Source of the DNA: Stromatinia cepivora
Taxonomy: Eukaryota; Ascomycota; Leotiomycetes; Helotiales; Sclerotiniaceae
Assembly (NCBI GenBank): GCA_014898415.1
Contig: RCTD01000026.1
Location: 372,001-436,000 of the forward strand
DNA length: 64,000 bases
Direction: 5' to 3'
Part shown: positions 35,681 to 47,260 of the stretch, one piece after another
Position numbering within the stretch: position 1 is the first letter of the stretch
How the letters are laid out: the number at the start of each line of letters is the position of its first letter
The notes under the pieces: generated by a model
Seen by the model: the letters and a program-made list of their open reading frames with translations, nothing else
What the model was told of the DNA's origin: nothing
Database searches by the model: none
Position numbers and translations under genes: made by a program

Positions 35681-36650
35681 ATTCCACTCTTCCATATGGC
35701 AGGTCACGATATGATGTTAGTGAAGGGGGAAGGGGAGAGAGGATGCAGAGAGATATATGAATAAGGGAGAGAAACAAAGATATTACATCAATTGTAGGAA
35801 TTACTTTTCATGGCATAAATAGGAGCTGTGGAGTGGGAGGATATTGATAATGGTCTATGGCCATGGCGTTGTATGAAACTTTTTGGCCTTCTTTTGCTGA
35901 TGGGAAGATGGGAAGGCAGAAATGGATATTATGATTTTTGCAGATAAAGATGAAATGAGATGGTGTATAGATTTGATATGGTTATGAGGATGTCGATTAT
36001 TTTACCATGAGCATTATGCATGATTTTATTTGGAGAGTGATCGAAATGTAGGTCTAATGACATTCTAAGCTCCGAGGCTTTTATCTCAAAAATATATTTC
36101 TTTCTCATACTCATATCGTAATCCATAATTTTACGGCAACACAACTTCACTCAAATATCTCCCTGGAGTATCAGATTCTCGAATATTACAAGGCGAACAA
36201 CAGTATTGGAAATTTATTGTGTTGAGTTCTTAAGTTGTTAATTACGAAAGAACTAAAGCTAAAAAGAAGTGAAAGGGATAGTTGGGAATTTGCTGGTGGG
36301 AAGGATAAGAGGATATATCTTCGAGTTTGGATTTGGATTTGGATTTTGTTGGGGAAGAACGCTGTGAGTTTGAGGTAGCTTGAGATAGCTCAATTGCAGG
36401 CTTCGAGCTTGGATTCGGATTTGGGTTCTACTAAGCAAGAACGCGGCAAGCTCCCATTGCTATTTCGAGATAGTTTGTGATAGCTCTAAATAGCTCAACG
36501 AACCATTCAATCGCCATTTTTGATATCTGCCTACATCCGTCTGCGAGTGCTGAATTGTCAATCGGCAACCCTCAATTCCTATCCTCCCATACCCTCCGGA
36601 CTCTACACTCGCACTTCTCGGCCCCAAGCTCGCCGGCTCGCAAGCTCAGG
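35681..36650. other. Intergenic, no gene seen
   Basis: No gene. Two related segments containing GAGATAGCT and GCTTGGATT motifs (about 36320-36480) form an imperfect local duplication upstream of the next gene. Confidence 0.4.
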
Positions 36651-37265
36651 ATGTCTCCACCCAAAATTAATACGTACCACTGCACCTTCTGTACGAATCT
36701 TTTACTGGCTACGACACATACGATTTCTACACTGCCGACGAGGAAGGGAAGAACTGGGCAGCGGGATGGGGATGGGAGTTTTATTTTACCGGTTTCGGGG
36801 GTTGTGCCGGGGTTTGCGGATGCAGGAGATGTTATGGATATAACTCAAGATGGAAGTTCTGCGGAAGATAGGGAAAGAGGGGAAGTGGATGGAAATAGAG
36901 CAGATGGAGAAGAACAAGCTGGAAGAGAAGATGAAGATGAACCATTACCGACTCATGGATACACAACTCTTCTTTCTCTTGCACAACCAAAGAAACAGAT
37001 TATTATACGGAGAGAAGATGGGTTTGAGAAGAGGGGACTGTGGAGATGTGGACGTTGTGCGGTGGTGGTTGGGTATGAGGTTTTGGGGGAGGGGAAGGGA
37101 AAGGGAAAGGAAGTTGAAGGGGGAGAGGGAGACGGTGGATTTGAGGGGAAGATTTTATATTTGTTGAGGGGAGGATTGATGAGTACGAAGGTTATGGCAG
37201 ATGGGAAGAAGGTCACTGAACAAGATGCTGGGGTTTTGGGGAGTGCGAAGGGGGTTTGGGAATAG
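36651..37265 (+). CDS. STEEP1/UPF0428 family zinc-binding protein
   Basis: Single-exon gene of 204 residues starting at MSPPKINTYHC. The N-terminal CTFC (residues 10-13) and the later CGRC in GLWRCGRCAVVVGYEV form a C2...C2 set typical of the UPF0428 (human STEEP1/CXorf56) family. PTHGYTTLLSLA...IIRREDGFEKR is the conserved centre. Between them lies an acidic, low-complexity insert (residues about 65-105) rich in D, E and G. In animals STEEP1 promotes ER exit of STING; fungi lack STING, so the fungal role is unknown and may relate to splicing or trafficking. An in-frame extension upstream exists but has no ATG context as good as this one. Confidence 0.82.
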   Translation: MSPPKINTYHCTFCTNLLLATTHTISTLPTRKGRTGQRDGDGSFILPVSGVVPGFADAGDVMDITQDGSSAEDRERGEVDGNRADGEEQAGREDEDEPLPTHGYTTLLSLAQPKKQIIIRREDGFEKRGLWRCGRCAVVVGYEVLGEGKGKGKEVEGGEGDGGFEGKILYLLRGGLMSTKVMADGKKVTEQDAGVLGSAKGVWE

Positions 37266-38048
37266 GATATTGGTGAGTTGGTGGGGGGTTATAGTATATT
37301 GGAAGGAAGCGGGGGAGATTTATATAATCAATACTATTAGATCGTAGAGGGGCACGAAAAGATACAAATTTCTGTATACCAAAGGGCGTTTATTCATATA
37401 CAATTGCATATCCAAAATACTCATACCTTACTGGCTGGATCTTCATAAACTGACCACCTGGAATATAACGAATAGATTTACCCCCTCATAAATTCGAATG
37501 CCCCTCTTCGTGACTTTTTAGAGTAGGTACTTATTCACCCGAGGTTACAGATAGATACATACGGAGTACACTTAATACTTAATACTTAATACTTAATACT
37601 TAATACTTAATACTTAATACTTAATACTTAATACTTAATACTTAATACTTAATACTTAATACTTAATACTTAATACTTAATACTTAATACTTAATACTTA
37701 ATACTTAATACTTAATACTTAATACGTGCATTTTTTAGTGCTTCCCCGCCAACACATCTTTCCCACCTTCCAAAAGCTGTCCTCTTCACAGCTACTAAAC
37801 GCCTAAATACAACGTAGGATTAATACCCAACCAACTACATCATCCTGGCTTCTATCATACGTCTTTTACGTTTTATTCTTGTATTACTATTTGTCTTCTT
37901 TTCTATATCCCTCATTCTGGCTGCCTCAAGAATTGGACCCAGATTGGGAGCTCTATTTAGTCAATTAAGACCTACGAATATAAAACCTATCTGGTCCCCT
38001 CTCTCAATTATCAAACCAACCTCAACACGAATTATCACTACCGCAACA
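37266..38048. other. Intergenic with minisatellite; upstream leader of saccharolysin gene
   Basis: A 7-bp array lies at 37571-37725. From 37824 the frame of the next gene is open without an ATG until 38049. Confidence 0.5.
37571..37725. repeat. 7-bp minisatellite (CTTAATA)n
   Basis: Twenty-two perfect copies, ending about 320 bp upstream of the saccharolysin start codon, so the array may lie in its promoter. Confidence 0.97.
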
Positions 38049-40160
38049 ATGGCACCTACTCAATATCAAAAACCTCCTCAAGCTCCTCCTCTCTTTACTC
38101 ATACCGAATCGCAGATTGTCGATGAAGCAAAGGGATTGATGGATAAATATCGAAAGCTCCTCGATGATCTCGTTGCGAATGTTAAACCGGAAGATGCAAC
38201 ATTCGAAAATGTTCTCTTACCTACTGCCAATCAAGATGATCTTAATTCTCTTCAAATAAGCGTTCTTACTTTCTATCAAGCCGTTTCTGCCGATTCGAAG
38301 CTTCGTGATGCGAGTTCGAAAGCTGAGGAAATTATGGATGAAGCTCAGATTGAAATGGGTATGAGAGAAGATGTTTTTAAATTGGTCGATGCAGTTTATA
38401 AAAAGGGAGAGGAGTTGGATCCGGAATCAAAGAGATTGTTGGAGAAGGAATATAAAGGATATATTAGAAATGGATTGGGAATTGAGAAGGGAGAGAAGAG
38501 AGATAGATTCAAGGAAATTAGTAAGAGGTTGGCTACTATTGCGACTAAGTTTCAAAAGAATTTGAATGAGGAGAATGGAGGTATTTGGTTTACGTTAAAG
38601 GAACTTGATGGGGTCCCTGAAGATGTTATTTCAGGATTGGAAAAGGGAAAGGGAGAGAATGAGGGAAAGTTGAAGTTGTCGTTCAAATATCCGGATTTAT
38701 TTCCTACGCTTAAGTTTGCAAAGGATGCCGAGACTAGGAAACAAGTCTTTGTTCAAAATGAAAATAAATGTCGGGAGAATGTGGAGTTGTTTAAGGAAGC
38801 TATTATTCTTAGAGATGAAGCTGCTAGATTATTGGGTTATCCTGATCATGCGAGCTTTAGGATTGAGGATAAGATGGCAAAGACTCCAGCTACGGTTAAT
38901 GAGTTCTTGCATGATTTGAAGGTTCAACTTGCTCCAGGTGGAGTTAAGGAAATTGAACATCTTAAAGCTATCAAGAAAGAAGATTTGGATGCTAGAGGAT
39001 TGGGATCAACAAATGATGATAATTATTATCTTTGGGATAATCGATTTTATGATCGAATGATGGTTGAGAATGAGTTCTCTATTGATGAGAATAAGATTGC
39101 TGAATACTTCCCACTTCAATCTACAATCGAAGGAATGCTCAAGATTTTTGAAGAGTTATTCGGTTTCGTATTTGTTGATATTAGTAGTGAGGAGGAATTG
39201 GCTAAAGTTTCACCATCTGGAAAGGGATCTGATGTTTTACCTCATCCAGATTTCAAACTCTTCAGTGTTTGGGATGATGAAGGTGAAGGAAGTGGATTTG
39301 TTGGATATCTTTACTTGGATTTGCATCCACGTCCAGGGAAATATGGTCATGCTGCAAACTTTAACCTTCAACCTGGTTTCTCATATCCAAATGGTACAAG
39401 AAGGTATCCAGCCACAGCACTTGTTTGCAATTTCTCCAAACCAACTGACAAGAAACCATCACTCTTAAAACATGATGAGGTTGTTACTCTCTTTCATGAA
39501 TTGGGACATGGTATTCATGATTTATCTGGTCGTACTCGATACTCTCGTTTCCATGGTACAAATACCGTAAGAGATTTCGTCGAAGCTCCAAGTCAAATGT
39601 TGGAAAATTGGTGTTGGACTCCAAGTCAATTGAAAAACTTGAGTAAACATTATCTCACCGGTGAACCTATCCCGGATGATTTAATCGCCAAACAGATCAG
39701 TACCAAACATGTAAATGCTGCTCTCTTCAATCTCCGTCAACTCCACTTTGGTATTTTCGACATGACAGTTCATACCCCCAAAACTCATGAGGAAGCCGAA
39801 GCCTTCAAACTAAGCGAACTCTACAACGAACTCCGAACTCAAATCTGCGGACTCAAAGGTCCCGAAGCCTTGGGCGCCAAAAGCGATTGGGGAAATGGAC
39901 AAGCGACTTTTGGCCATCTGATTGGTGGTTATGATGCGGGTTATTATGGCTATTTGTCAAGTCAGGTCTATAGTACGGATATGTTCTATTCGGTCTTTAA
40001 GAAAAATCCAATGGATCCCAAGGAGGGGAGGAGATATAGACATATGGTGTTGGAGAAGGGGGGGAGTCAGGATGAAATGAAGACGTTGGAGGTGTTTTTG
40101 GGGAGGAAACCTAGTACGGAGGCGTTTTATAGGGAGTTGGGGTTGGAGGGGAAGAGGTAG
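38049..40160 (+). CDS. PRD1: Saccharolysin/thimet oligopeptidase, M3 zinc metallopeptidase
   Basis: Cytosolic and possibly mitochondrial oligopeptidase that degrades short peptides. The intronless gene encodes 703 residues from the ATG at 38049, a normal M3A length. The zinc site is HELGH at residues 483-487 with the third ligand Glu512 in FVEAPSQMLENW. The catalytic C-terminal motif region with GHLIGGYDAGYYGYLSSQVY is present, including the tyrosines that bind substrate. The N-terminal helical domain fills residues 20-200. Upstream of the ATG the frame stays open for 75 codons, and the last 40 encode a basic, acid-free segment (RIGPRLGALFSQLRP...STRIITTAT) that looks like a mitochondrial presequence, which would need a non-AUG or spliced start. 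Confidence 0.95.
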   Translation: MAPTQYQKPPQAPPLFTHTESQIVDEAKGLMDKYRKLLDDLVANVKPEDATFENVLLPTANQDDLNSLQISVLTFYQAVSADSKLRDASSKAEEIMDEAQIEMGMREDVFKLVDAVYKKGEELDPESKRLLEKEYKGYIRNGLGIEKGEKRDRFKEISKRLATIATKFQKNLNEENGGIWFTLKELDGVPEDVISGLEKGKGENEGKLKLSFKYPDLFPTLKFAKDAETRKQVFVQNENKCRENVELFKEAIILRDEAARLLGYPDHASFRIEDKMAKTPATVNEFLHDLKVQLAPGGVKEIEHLKAIKKEDLDARGLGSTNDDNYYLWDNRFYDRMMVENEFSIDENKIAEYFPLQSTIEGMLKIFEELFGFVFVDISSEEELAKVSPSGKGSDVLPHPDFKLFSVWDDEGEGSGFVGYLYLDLHPRPGKYGHAANFNLQPGFSYPNGTRRYPATALVCNFSKPTDKKPSLLKHDEVVTLFHELGHGIHDLSGRTRYSRFHGTNTVRDFVEAPSQMLENWCWTPSQLKNLSKHYLTGEPIPDDLIAKQISTKHVNAALFNLRQLHFGIFDMTVHTPKTHEEAEAFKLSELYNELRTQICGLKGPEALGAKSDWGNGQATFGHLIGGYDAGYYGYLSSQVYSTDMFYSVFKKNPMDPKEGRRYRHMVLEKGGSQDEMKTLEVFLGRKPSTEAFYRELGLEGKR

Positions 40161-42109
40161 GGTGGTTAGAAAGGAAAATGGGAGGGGAAGGGGGATGGAG
40201 GGGGGTTAGGGAAGGAAAATGGTGATGGTGATGGTGATGGTGTTATTCGTTTTGCAGTTACGGATTTTGAGATGCGGGGATTTAAATGCTATTTATGGAT
40301 GAGATGAGGTGTGATGGGATGATATGAGATGAGATATAGTTTTCAAGTCAGACTTCCAACGCATGAATAGGATAGGATGGGACAGGTATTGCATGATACG
40401 TAGGTATTATGAGATTTAGAAATTCAATGAATTTGATCTATTTACTTTTCTTTACTATCCTTGTCTAATAGCATTAACTGAATGAAAATCACAAAGGAAA
40501 TCTTATAACTATGAGTACGCATTCACCATATTCGCAAATGTCGGTCTCTGATCTTTGATCTTAGAGGGTAATGATGAGAGGGGGCTGGGTAGGGTAGGGA
40601 AGGGACGGATTGGCGAGATGGGGATGAAGGAAGAGGAAGGAGGGGTTATTATTGGGGTTATATCCTTGAGTAGACCATTGCTAATTCTTGATTTTTGTTA
40701 GTCTTTTTTTAAAACTATTATCTTCATATTTTGACCGCGGATTTGTATGGATATAGATCTCATATGAATAGAACAAGCCCGGTGAATTATGAGTTAAATA
40801 CGATAGAGAGGGTGATAATGTTTCTATCGAGATTACTTGGGTATATTCTAGATAAAGATTGTATTTATAGAATGTCTGTCTGTGTTGGTCAGAGAGAATT
40901 GAGAGAGCTTGTATTATTATTCATTCATTTTTAGGAGATTATTTACCTTGGATTTTTGTTACTATTTAATTATTTTATTTGGTCTTCATTGTCGACTTCT
41001 GAAAGTGGAATACTTTCTTCCGTGGCTTTTTAGTTGGATATTGCGCTGGTCTGTGTGATACTAGCGTGACAACTTTCTCGTTCATGTGTATAGAGCTTAA
41101 TCCCTAGAATATATATGTATTTGCTTTCTCTCTCACTCTCTTTAACTCATTGTCAATACTTTTTACACTTGTTGGGGAGGCGGGAAAGGTAGGGGGTCTT
41201 TAATATTTATAGATATTATTTGTTTGGTACTTTGACTTGATGTACATATAATGATAATAACAATGAAGTTTCTCATCCAGAATACTCGAAATTCTTAAGA
41301 TGTTCTTTTAATTATATAGGGTTTTAAGAGAGGCATATTTAGGGGTAGAAATATTGAAATACGCATCTGTCAATGTAGACGATGATCTGGGCTTTTATCC
41401 TTTTCACAGAAATACTATTCATTTCGTAAATTTGAGCTAGAAAATTAGTCTGAGAGGGCTTGAGTTATAATTAGGACGTGATATGCATGTCAAAATGATA
41501 GTAATGATATTCATCGAAGATAAACCTAATATTCCGTAGCTCATCATCGAAGTGTGGTAAGCGAAAGTGTTGATAGGAGAGAAGAGAACATGTAGATAAC
41601 ATCCTAATGTTTTCAGTAATTCTACAGGAAATAAGGATTTGTACAGCTTGCTTCATAAATGTTTCGCTAGTACCAGACGACTAATCTAATCACAGACTCT
41701 TCACAGGTGATCCTAAGCATTTCCAGCGGTTTGCGTGAATCAAATTAGTAGTACTTAATTAGATGTCTTCTATTCCGTATCTAGAACATTCTTTGTACCG
41801 TACACAGCATACTAATACCCGTGAATAATCATATCTAAAGCAACCATACAGAATTTTCCATCCATCCATTCCCTGACCATACAACCGTACCCCAATCCCC
41901 TAAACCCAAAAACACTGTACAAACACCTCCCACAAACTTATTTAAGGATCCCACCACGAGCTCAAAACCTCTTCCTTCTCAAAAACATCATCTTCTTGTA
42001 AAAAATACATCTAACAATCAAAATATATCACATTTCTCGAGAAGAAAATCCAAGTCTTAAGGCGATTTTTGATACTACTTTTGCACTTTCGAAGGCGATT
42101 TCTAAGAGG
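40161..42109. other. Long intergenic region, no gene seen
   Basis: About 1.95 kb with no supported gene. A GGTGAT trinucleotide-type run lies at 40219-40240. The C-rich tract at 41860-41940 and AC-rich sequence before 42110 suggest the promoter of the next gene. Confidence 0.5.
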
Positions 42110-43721
42110 ATGGCTTCGTCTGAACCGATTCTTCAGAGTGGAAATATTGGGTTGGATTCTGTTCCTGGTTCTGCGGGAGTTCCTCATTCTCCGACAGCAC
42201 CTCACTCTCCGACAATACCTGGTCCCGCGAGAGTCTCTGGTCCTACAAATGTTCCTCGTCCTGTAAAGACAAAAGTTCCAGGCCCTGCAACACAACTTCT
42301 CAATGATTTCTTCGCCGAAATAGATGAAATTGATACATCTGAATCGATTGATGCTTCCTACGTTAATGTTCTTCTGCCAGGATATCGTCATGCTCGCGAG
42401 AGGGCTGGACCTAGACCTAGATCTAGACTTAGAGTTGAGACATCATTCGACATTAATTCACCAAATGTTCCTGATCAACCACCTACATCTCCATCCCCCA
42501 CCCATTCTTTGAATCAACCATTCAGCTATTCGCGTCCTCATGTCAACTCTGAGGAAGATTTACAACAACTTGCGTCCCGATTCCAAGAAATCCATACTAG
42601 AAATTCCGAACTCATCAATGAAGATGCAAAATCCATCTCTAACTCTCTACCAAATCCAAAACGTAGAAATTTTTCTAATTCCTCAAAGGCGTATGATAAA
42701 GAGTTTGGAGATGTATTGAAGAAGGAAAAAGAGATTTTTGAATCATCACCTAGTTTCATCGCTAATCAAATGCCGGGTATTACTGGTTCTCAAATGCAAA
42801 AACAAATTCCGAAATTGTTTATTTCTGATGCTGTATTGGATGATGATGAGGAGGAGGAGGATGAGGAAGAAAAGAATGCAATTGAGATTCTTGAGGCTTT
42901 GTTCAGCCAGTTGGGGAATAGAGAAAATGGTTCTAGTGAGGATGAGTGGAAGAGTGCTGAGGAGATTATTGAAGGTGCTAAAAACAAGGGTAGAGATACG
43001 GGGAAGGGAACGGCTGTTGCGACGGAAGACATCGAGGATATTGGTATTGAAATGGGCTACCGCGCAGACATGAGCCATGGTCATGATATTGATGAATCCC
43101 GCGAAATCAACTTCTTCAATCAAGAAGCAGAAACTGAAGTTCGACAGTATTCATCTCTAACACAACAATATATCGAAAACGGATCTTCAACCAAGAAGCT
43201 CGATAGTCTTATTGAGAAAGGCGAGGAGGACCAAGCACACCTACAATCAAGGACCTCAGATGAATTTGAAGTCGCTCCTTTCTCAGAATTTGGCGACAAA
43301 GGGGAGGAAAAATGGACACAGTCTCATCAAGATCTCGGCAAAGACTTTTCCGTTAGGGAATCTCAGAAGATTGACGACAACAATAATGTTCAACAGGGTC
43401 AACATGATAGTGATGGTAGTGAGTAGTCCCTCAAGACAAATGTGGGTGTATGTTAACAGAGAAGGCACAAATCAAGTAGAAGGCTCAAATACCCCTTCAA
43501 TCTATCATGATACAGCTGATGATCAAAACGTCACAGTTGACTCAACATCCAAATCTACTACTAGTACCAGCAATAGTTCTACTACCAGCTCAACATCTAC
43601 TTCTAGCACAAATGATAACACAGAAGAACGAAGAGATCCGCAATTCGAGATGGCGGCTTTGGCTACAGGAGTTATGATTGCGAGTTTGTGGATGATTGAG
43701 AGAAAGATTAGACCTTCTTAG
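42110..43721 (+). CDS. Unrecognised acidic protein with predicted tail anchor
   Basis: I do not recognise this protein. The first frame (42110-43426) is mostly disordered: Pro/Ser-rich N-terminus (PHSPTAPHSPTIPGP), LLNDFFAEIDEIDTSESIDA, a segment rich in RPRSRLR, an acidic run DDDEEEEDEEEKNAIEIL at about residue 245, and Gln/Asp-rich end. A 43-nt intron at 43419-43461 (GTGAGT...CAGAG) would join it to a second frame ending at 43721, which has a Ser/Thr run and a hydrophobic stretch (MAALATGVMIASLWMIE) 6 residues from the C-terminus, as in a tail-anchored membrane protein. With the intron it is 522 residues, without it 438. The short intron is inferred only from frame and splice signals. Confidence 0.6.
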
Positions 43722-45016
43722 TTTGTGGTTGGGTGTGCCATGGTTTAAATCTACAGTATACGTATATGAAGTAGACTATTTTCAAGTTTCCTTTGGGGAT
43801 AAATTTGATTTGGGAGAGCGATTGGTTAGCTGGTTAGCTGGTTAGTTATTAATGAAGTGCAAATACACGAATGCACAGAATACAGCTAGATATGACTAGT
43901 ACAACCCGTCTATGATGATATGATTTCTGCGTAAAGACTCGTGCTTCGTAAATGTGCTCGTGAATGTTTATCTTAAATTTCAATGTGATCTAATCTTCCA
44001 TCAACTTCGTTTATAAACAATTAGACTAGCAAGCCGTGACTAATCAAAACGTGCTAATTTCGGCTCGGGTAATATTATTAGGTGTTCATGATTACTTCAT
44101 TAAGGGGTTATGAGATATCACTTGTGCGCCAGGAATGTAGAAATAACACCGGTGATAATTTTTGAGCTGTTGCTGCTCATTTTGTAACCAAATATCGTAT
44201 GGAAATATTTCTTGCCTCCCTGCCCCACCAAAATACAAGCATACAAACATGATACCCCTCCTATCTCGACTGTAGTAACTCAATATTAACCGAGGTTACA
44301 CAGTTACTTACATACTTTAAATAACAAGGAGTTGGAAATTCATTAGAGTAGTAGTGACCGAGTATAGTTTAAAATAACGTCCTGGTTTATATCACATCAC
44401 GTCACGTCACAATCATGATCATGAGCATGGCATCTCCTATCTCAGACTAAGCACCCCAGTACCGTTCAAGGCTACACACCTGCTTAGGTGTTTTCATAAG
44501 TTAGATGCCCTTATAAATACACCAGACGTATCACCTCCATATAGCCTGGAATTCTTTGTTTGGTTGCATTTCTCTATAATTACAACCAAAACATTTCATA
44601 TATCAACCATAGAGACTAGGTACCGCTCAAAAGCACAAACTTGACTACATTGCTTCATTGTTTCGTGATCATAACACCTCTATATCAACCATACCAACCG
44701 TACGATAAAACTAGCGTTATGTCACTAAGTATTAGCTGCATTGAAACTGTTGCTGAGGTGTTTAAGTATGTCAAGATTTGATGGAGAGATTACCTCTTTG
44801 TACTTTCCATCTTACATCTACATCAAAATTCCATAACAACTCGGAAATCAAGGAACTTCTCAAAAATAACTTTCATTACAGCTTCGCAAAACATCTTCCC
44901 ATATCAAATTGAAAGCACTCGCTATTACTCAGATTTCGCATTCACACGTGCATTACACCACCTTAGAACTTCAAACTTTCAGATTTCCCCGTCTAATTTT
45001 TCCAGCAAACATCACG
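43722..45016. other. Intergenic, no gene seen
   Basis: About 1.3 kb with no supported gene. It has GGTTAGCTGGTTAGCTGGTTAG at 43823-43845 and CACGTCACGTCAC at 44398-44410, the latter resembling CRE/ATF-type TGACGTG sites in tandem. Confidence 0.4.
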
Positions 45017-47260
45017 ATGTCTTCATCAGACTCAACGACAACCTACCCAGTCAGCCTCCCAAATATCTTTCTCACAACACCAAGTGATAACGGTACAGAA
45101 ACCAATTTCGCACAAACTAAAGAACCTTTCGACATCACCTCCTATTCCGAATTCGACGAGTCCGAAGATGATATTGAGATAGATTCCACTAGAAACAATC
45201 TCTCAGACACAACCGACAACAACTTCCAAGAACAAGAACAAGAATCCGTTCAACCAGCCACATCACCCCAAACTTTAACCCCAAGCGAATTCTCAGATCC
45301 AACAACAGACGAGCTCCTCCAATACGCATCTGACATCGCTCTTTTCGCAGTCAACCCCGACTCGCCTCAGGAACGCTTCCTTACTACACCAAATCAAGAA
45401 ATGGAAGATCTGGAAAGATTGAGAGTTGTGATTAGTCGAAAATCAGTTTTTGTTACGGCTTCGAGAGATAGAATTGAATCGTCGACTGGTGTTCAGGTAA
45501 GGGATTTTACGACGGGAATGCTACATCTCAAGACTGCAATTGTTGTAGCTCCGCATGATAGAATTATATCGTCGACTGGTGTTCATGTAAGAGATTTTGC
45601 GGCACAAGTACCGACTAGTATTGTAGTAGCTAGAGGTCCGTTAGCAGGTATGGGTCTTAAGATTGAGGATTTACCGGAGTGGGTTATTAGTCCTGTGGTT
45701 GAGCTAGAGGTATTTGGACCAATTCAAAGACTTCGGCCAGGTGATGGACCCCAATCACTTACACCACTTCAACATCAGAATAACACACCTGTACTGAGAA
45801 CTCCACTGCCAAGTGCTGTAGTTCCTAGATGTCCGTTGGTGGGTATGGGTCTGAGTGTTGAGGATTTACCCGAATGGGCCATTAGTCCTGTAGTTGAGCA
45901 AGATGCGTTTAAACCAGTCGATGGGATCCAGCCAGTCGACGGATTTCAATCAGTTGATAAATTCCAACCTGTCAATGAAATTCAACTACCTAATGAACTC
46001 CAATCACTTGCATCCCCTCAACATCACACCAAAGCAAGTTCTCTAGGAAGTATCTCAGACACACCCCTAATCACCAAATCGAGCCCACTAAACCTCTTAA
46101 ACCGCGCCATGTACAAAAACTGCCTCAACATCATACATGGCGAAGAACCAGAATGGGATATTAGTTCCTCAGCTGCTGAAGAACTATTCCAGCTATCACC
46201 TAATGAAGAACCATTGCCCATTGAAGAAGAACAAAATAACGATACACTTATACCACCAGCAGCTCCCATCTTAGGAAATCTAAGCACGCCCGATTTATCA
46301 GAGATGGATTTATATTTAGATTTGCGGAATGATATCAGGTCGCTTTTTCAGGTTCTGCCTAGACATCCTAAACAGTTGGAGAGTTCTTTGAAATCTTTGA
46401 AACGAGAGGAGATGAATGAGCAATTTATTATTGGTGAAGTATCTGAAAATTCAAGGAGTTTGATCAATTCCTCTTTCGTCACACCACCGCGTCCTATAAG
46501 CGAACAGTTAGAACCGCGGGTTTTTCGCCTGCCTCCCCGTTCCGTGGGTGCGTCTCCACATACTTCCCCAGAAATCCCTCAACAAAACAATATCAATACT
46601 AATATTGATGTCTGGCCTACCATAGCCCTCGCCCTCGGTATCCCCATTCTCCCTTCTCGTCTCCTCACACCCTCCTCTCTCCAAACCCTAGGAACAATGT
46701 CCAAACTAGCAGAATTAGAAGAAGGATATCTATCCGATGAATTACATCAATGGGCATTACAACAACATCTCATTTTTGTATGGATAAATTCTGGTGCGCT
46801 AGATGATGGGATTGATGGGATTGTGGAGGAACCGGTGATATTTCCCCAGGGAAAGGGGTCCAATGAGGATTGCGATGGAGAGAATAGTGAGAATAGTGTA
46901 CTTTGGGATTATGAGGATGTAGAAGCGTTTGCTAGGAGTGAACCAGTGCATTTTAGACGGAATTTAGAATGGATTCAGGGTGTGGATGTGGAGGAAGAGG
47001 AGAAGGGCAGTGTGTGTACATTGCCGGATAAGGTGTATGATTTTTGTGGGGATGAGGAGATTATACATCGGAGTGTTAGTGAGCCAGTTGAGGAATCGGA
47101 AGGATCATCAGTTATTTCGGAGGAGTATGATGAGGAGAAAAAGTATGTGGGCGGAGAATCCAAACTATCTTCGTCGTCAAACCAGATCGTGATACGCAGA
47201 ATCAGGGAGTCCTTGATATTTTGGGCTCGAGAGAACATGAACGACTGGTGCTGGTCCTGA
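45017..47260 (+). CDS. Unrecognised acidic protein with internal duplications
   Basis: Intronless, 747 residues from the ATG at 45017. No known domain is recognised. The sequence is acidic and Ser/Pro-rich, and it contains repeats. A unit DRI.SSTGV.VRDF occurs at about residues 153 and 181. A longer unit PL.GMGL..EDLPEW.ISPVVE occurs at about 204 and 270, with a weaker third copy (EEPEWDISSSAAEELF) at about 375. A conserved-looking block follows later (LPRHPKQLESSLKSLK), and a hydrophobic segment (VWPTIALALGIPILPSRLL) lies near residue 535. There is no signal peptide. It resembles its neighbour at 42.1 kb only in composition. It is probably a lineage-restricted protein of disordered type. Confidence 0.65.
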   Translation: MSSSDSTTTYPVSLPNIFLTTPSDNGTETNFAQTKEPFDITSYSEFDESEDDIEIDSTRNNLSDTTDNNFQEQEQESVQPATSPQTLTPSEFSDPTTDELLQYASDIALFAVNPDSPQERFLTTPNQEMEDLERLRVVISRKSVFVTASRDRIESSTGVQVRDFTTGMLHLKTAIVVAPHDRIISSTGVHVRDFAAQVPTSIVVARGPLAGMGLKIEDLPEWVISPVVELEVFGPIQRLRPGDGPQSLTPLQHQNNTPVLRTPLPSAVVPRCPLVGMGLSVEDLPEWAISPVVEQDAFKPVDGIQPVDGFQSVDKFQPVNEIQLPNELQSLASPQHHTKASSLGSISDTPLITKSSPLNLLNRAMYKNCLNIIHGEEPEWDISSSAAEELFQLSPNEEPLPIEEEQNNDTLIPPAAPILGNLSTPDLSEMDLYLDLRNDIRSLFQVLPRHPKQLESSLKSLKREEMNEQFIIGEVSENSRSLINSSFVTPPRPISEQLEPRVFRLPPRSVGASPHTSPEIPQQNNINTNIDVWPTIALALGIPILPSRLLTPSSLQTLGTMSKLAELEEGYLSDELHQWALQQHLIFVWINSGALDDGIDGIVEEPVIFPQGKGSNEDCDGENSENSVLWDYEDVEAFARSEPVHFRRNLEWIQGVDVEEEEKGSVCTLPDKVYDFCGDEEIIHRSVSEPVEESEGSSVISEEYDEEKKYVGGESKLSSSSNQIVIRRIRESLIFWARENMNDWCWS

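Noticed and set aside
36477..36650. N-terminal extension of the STEEP1-like protein
   Set aside because: The in-frame upstream part starts without a supported ATG and does not resemble the family, which begins at MSPPKINTYHC.
42746..43123. Minus-strand reading frames opposite the 42110 gene
   Set aside because: Antisense shadows of an acidic, codon-biased frame.
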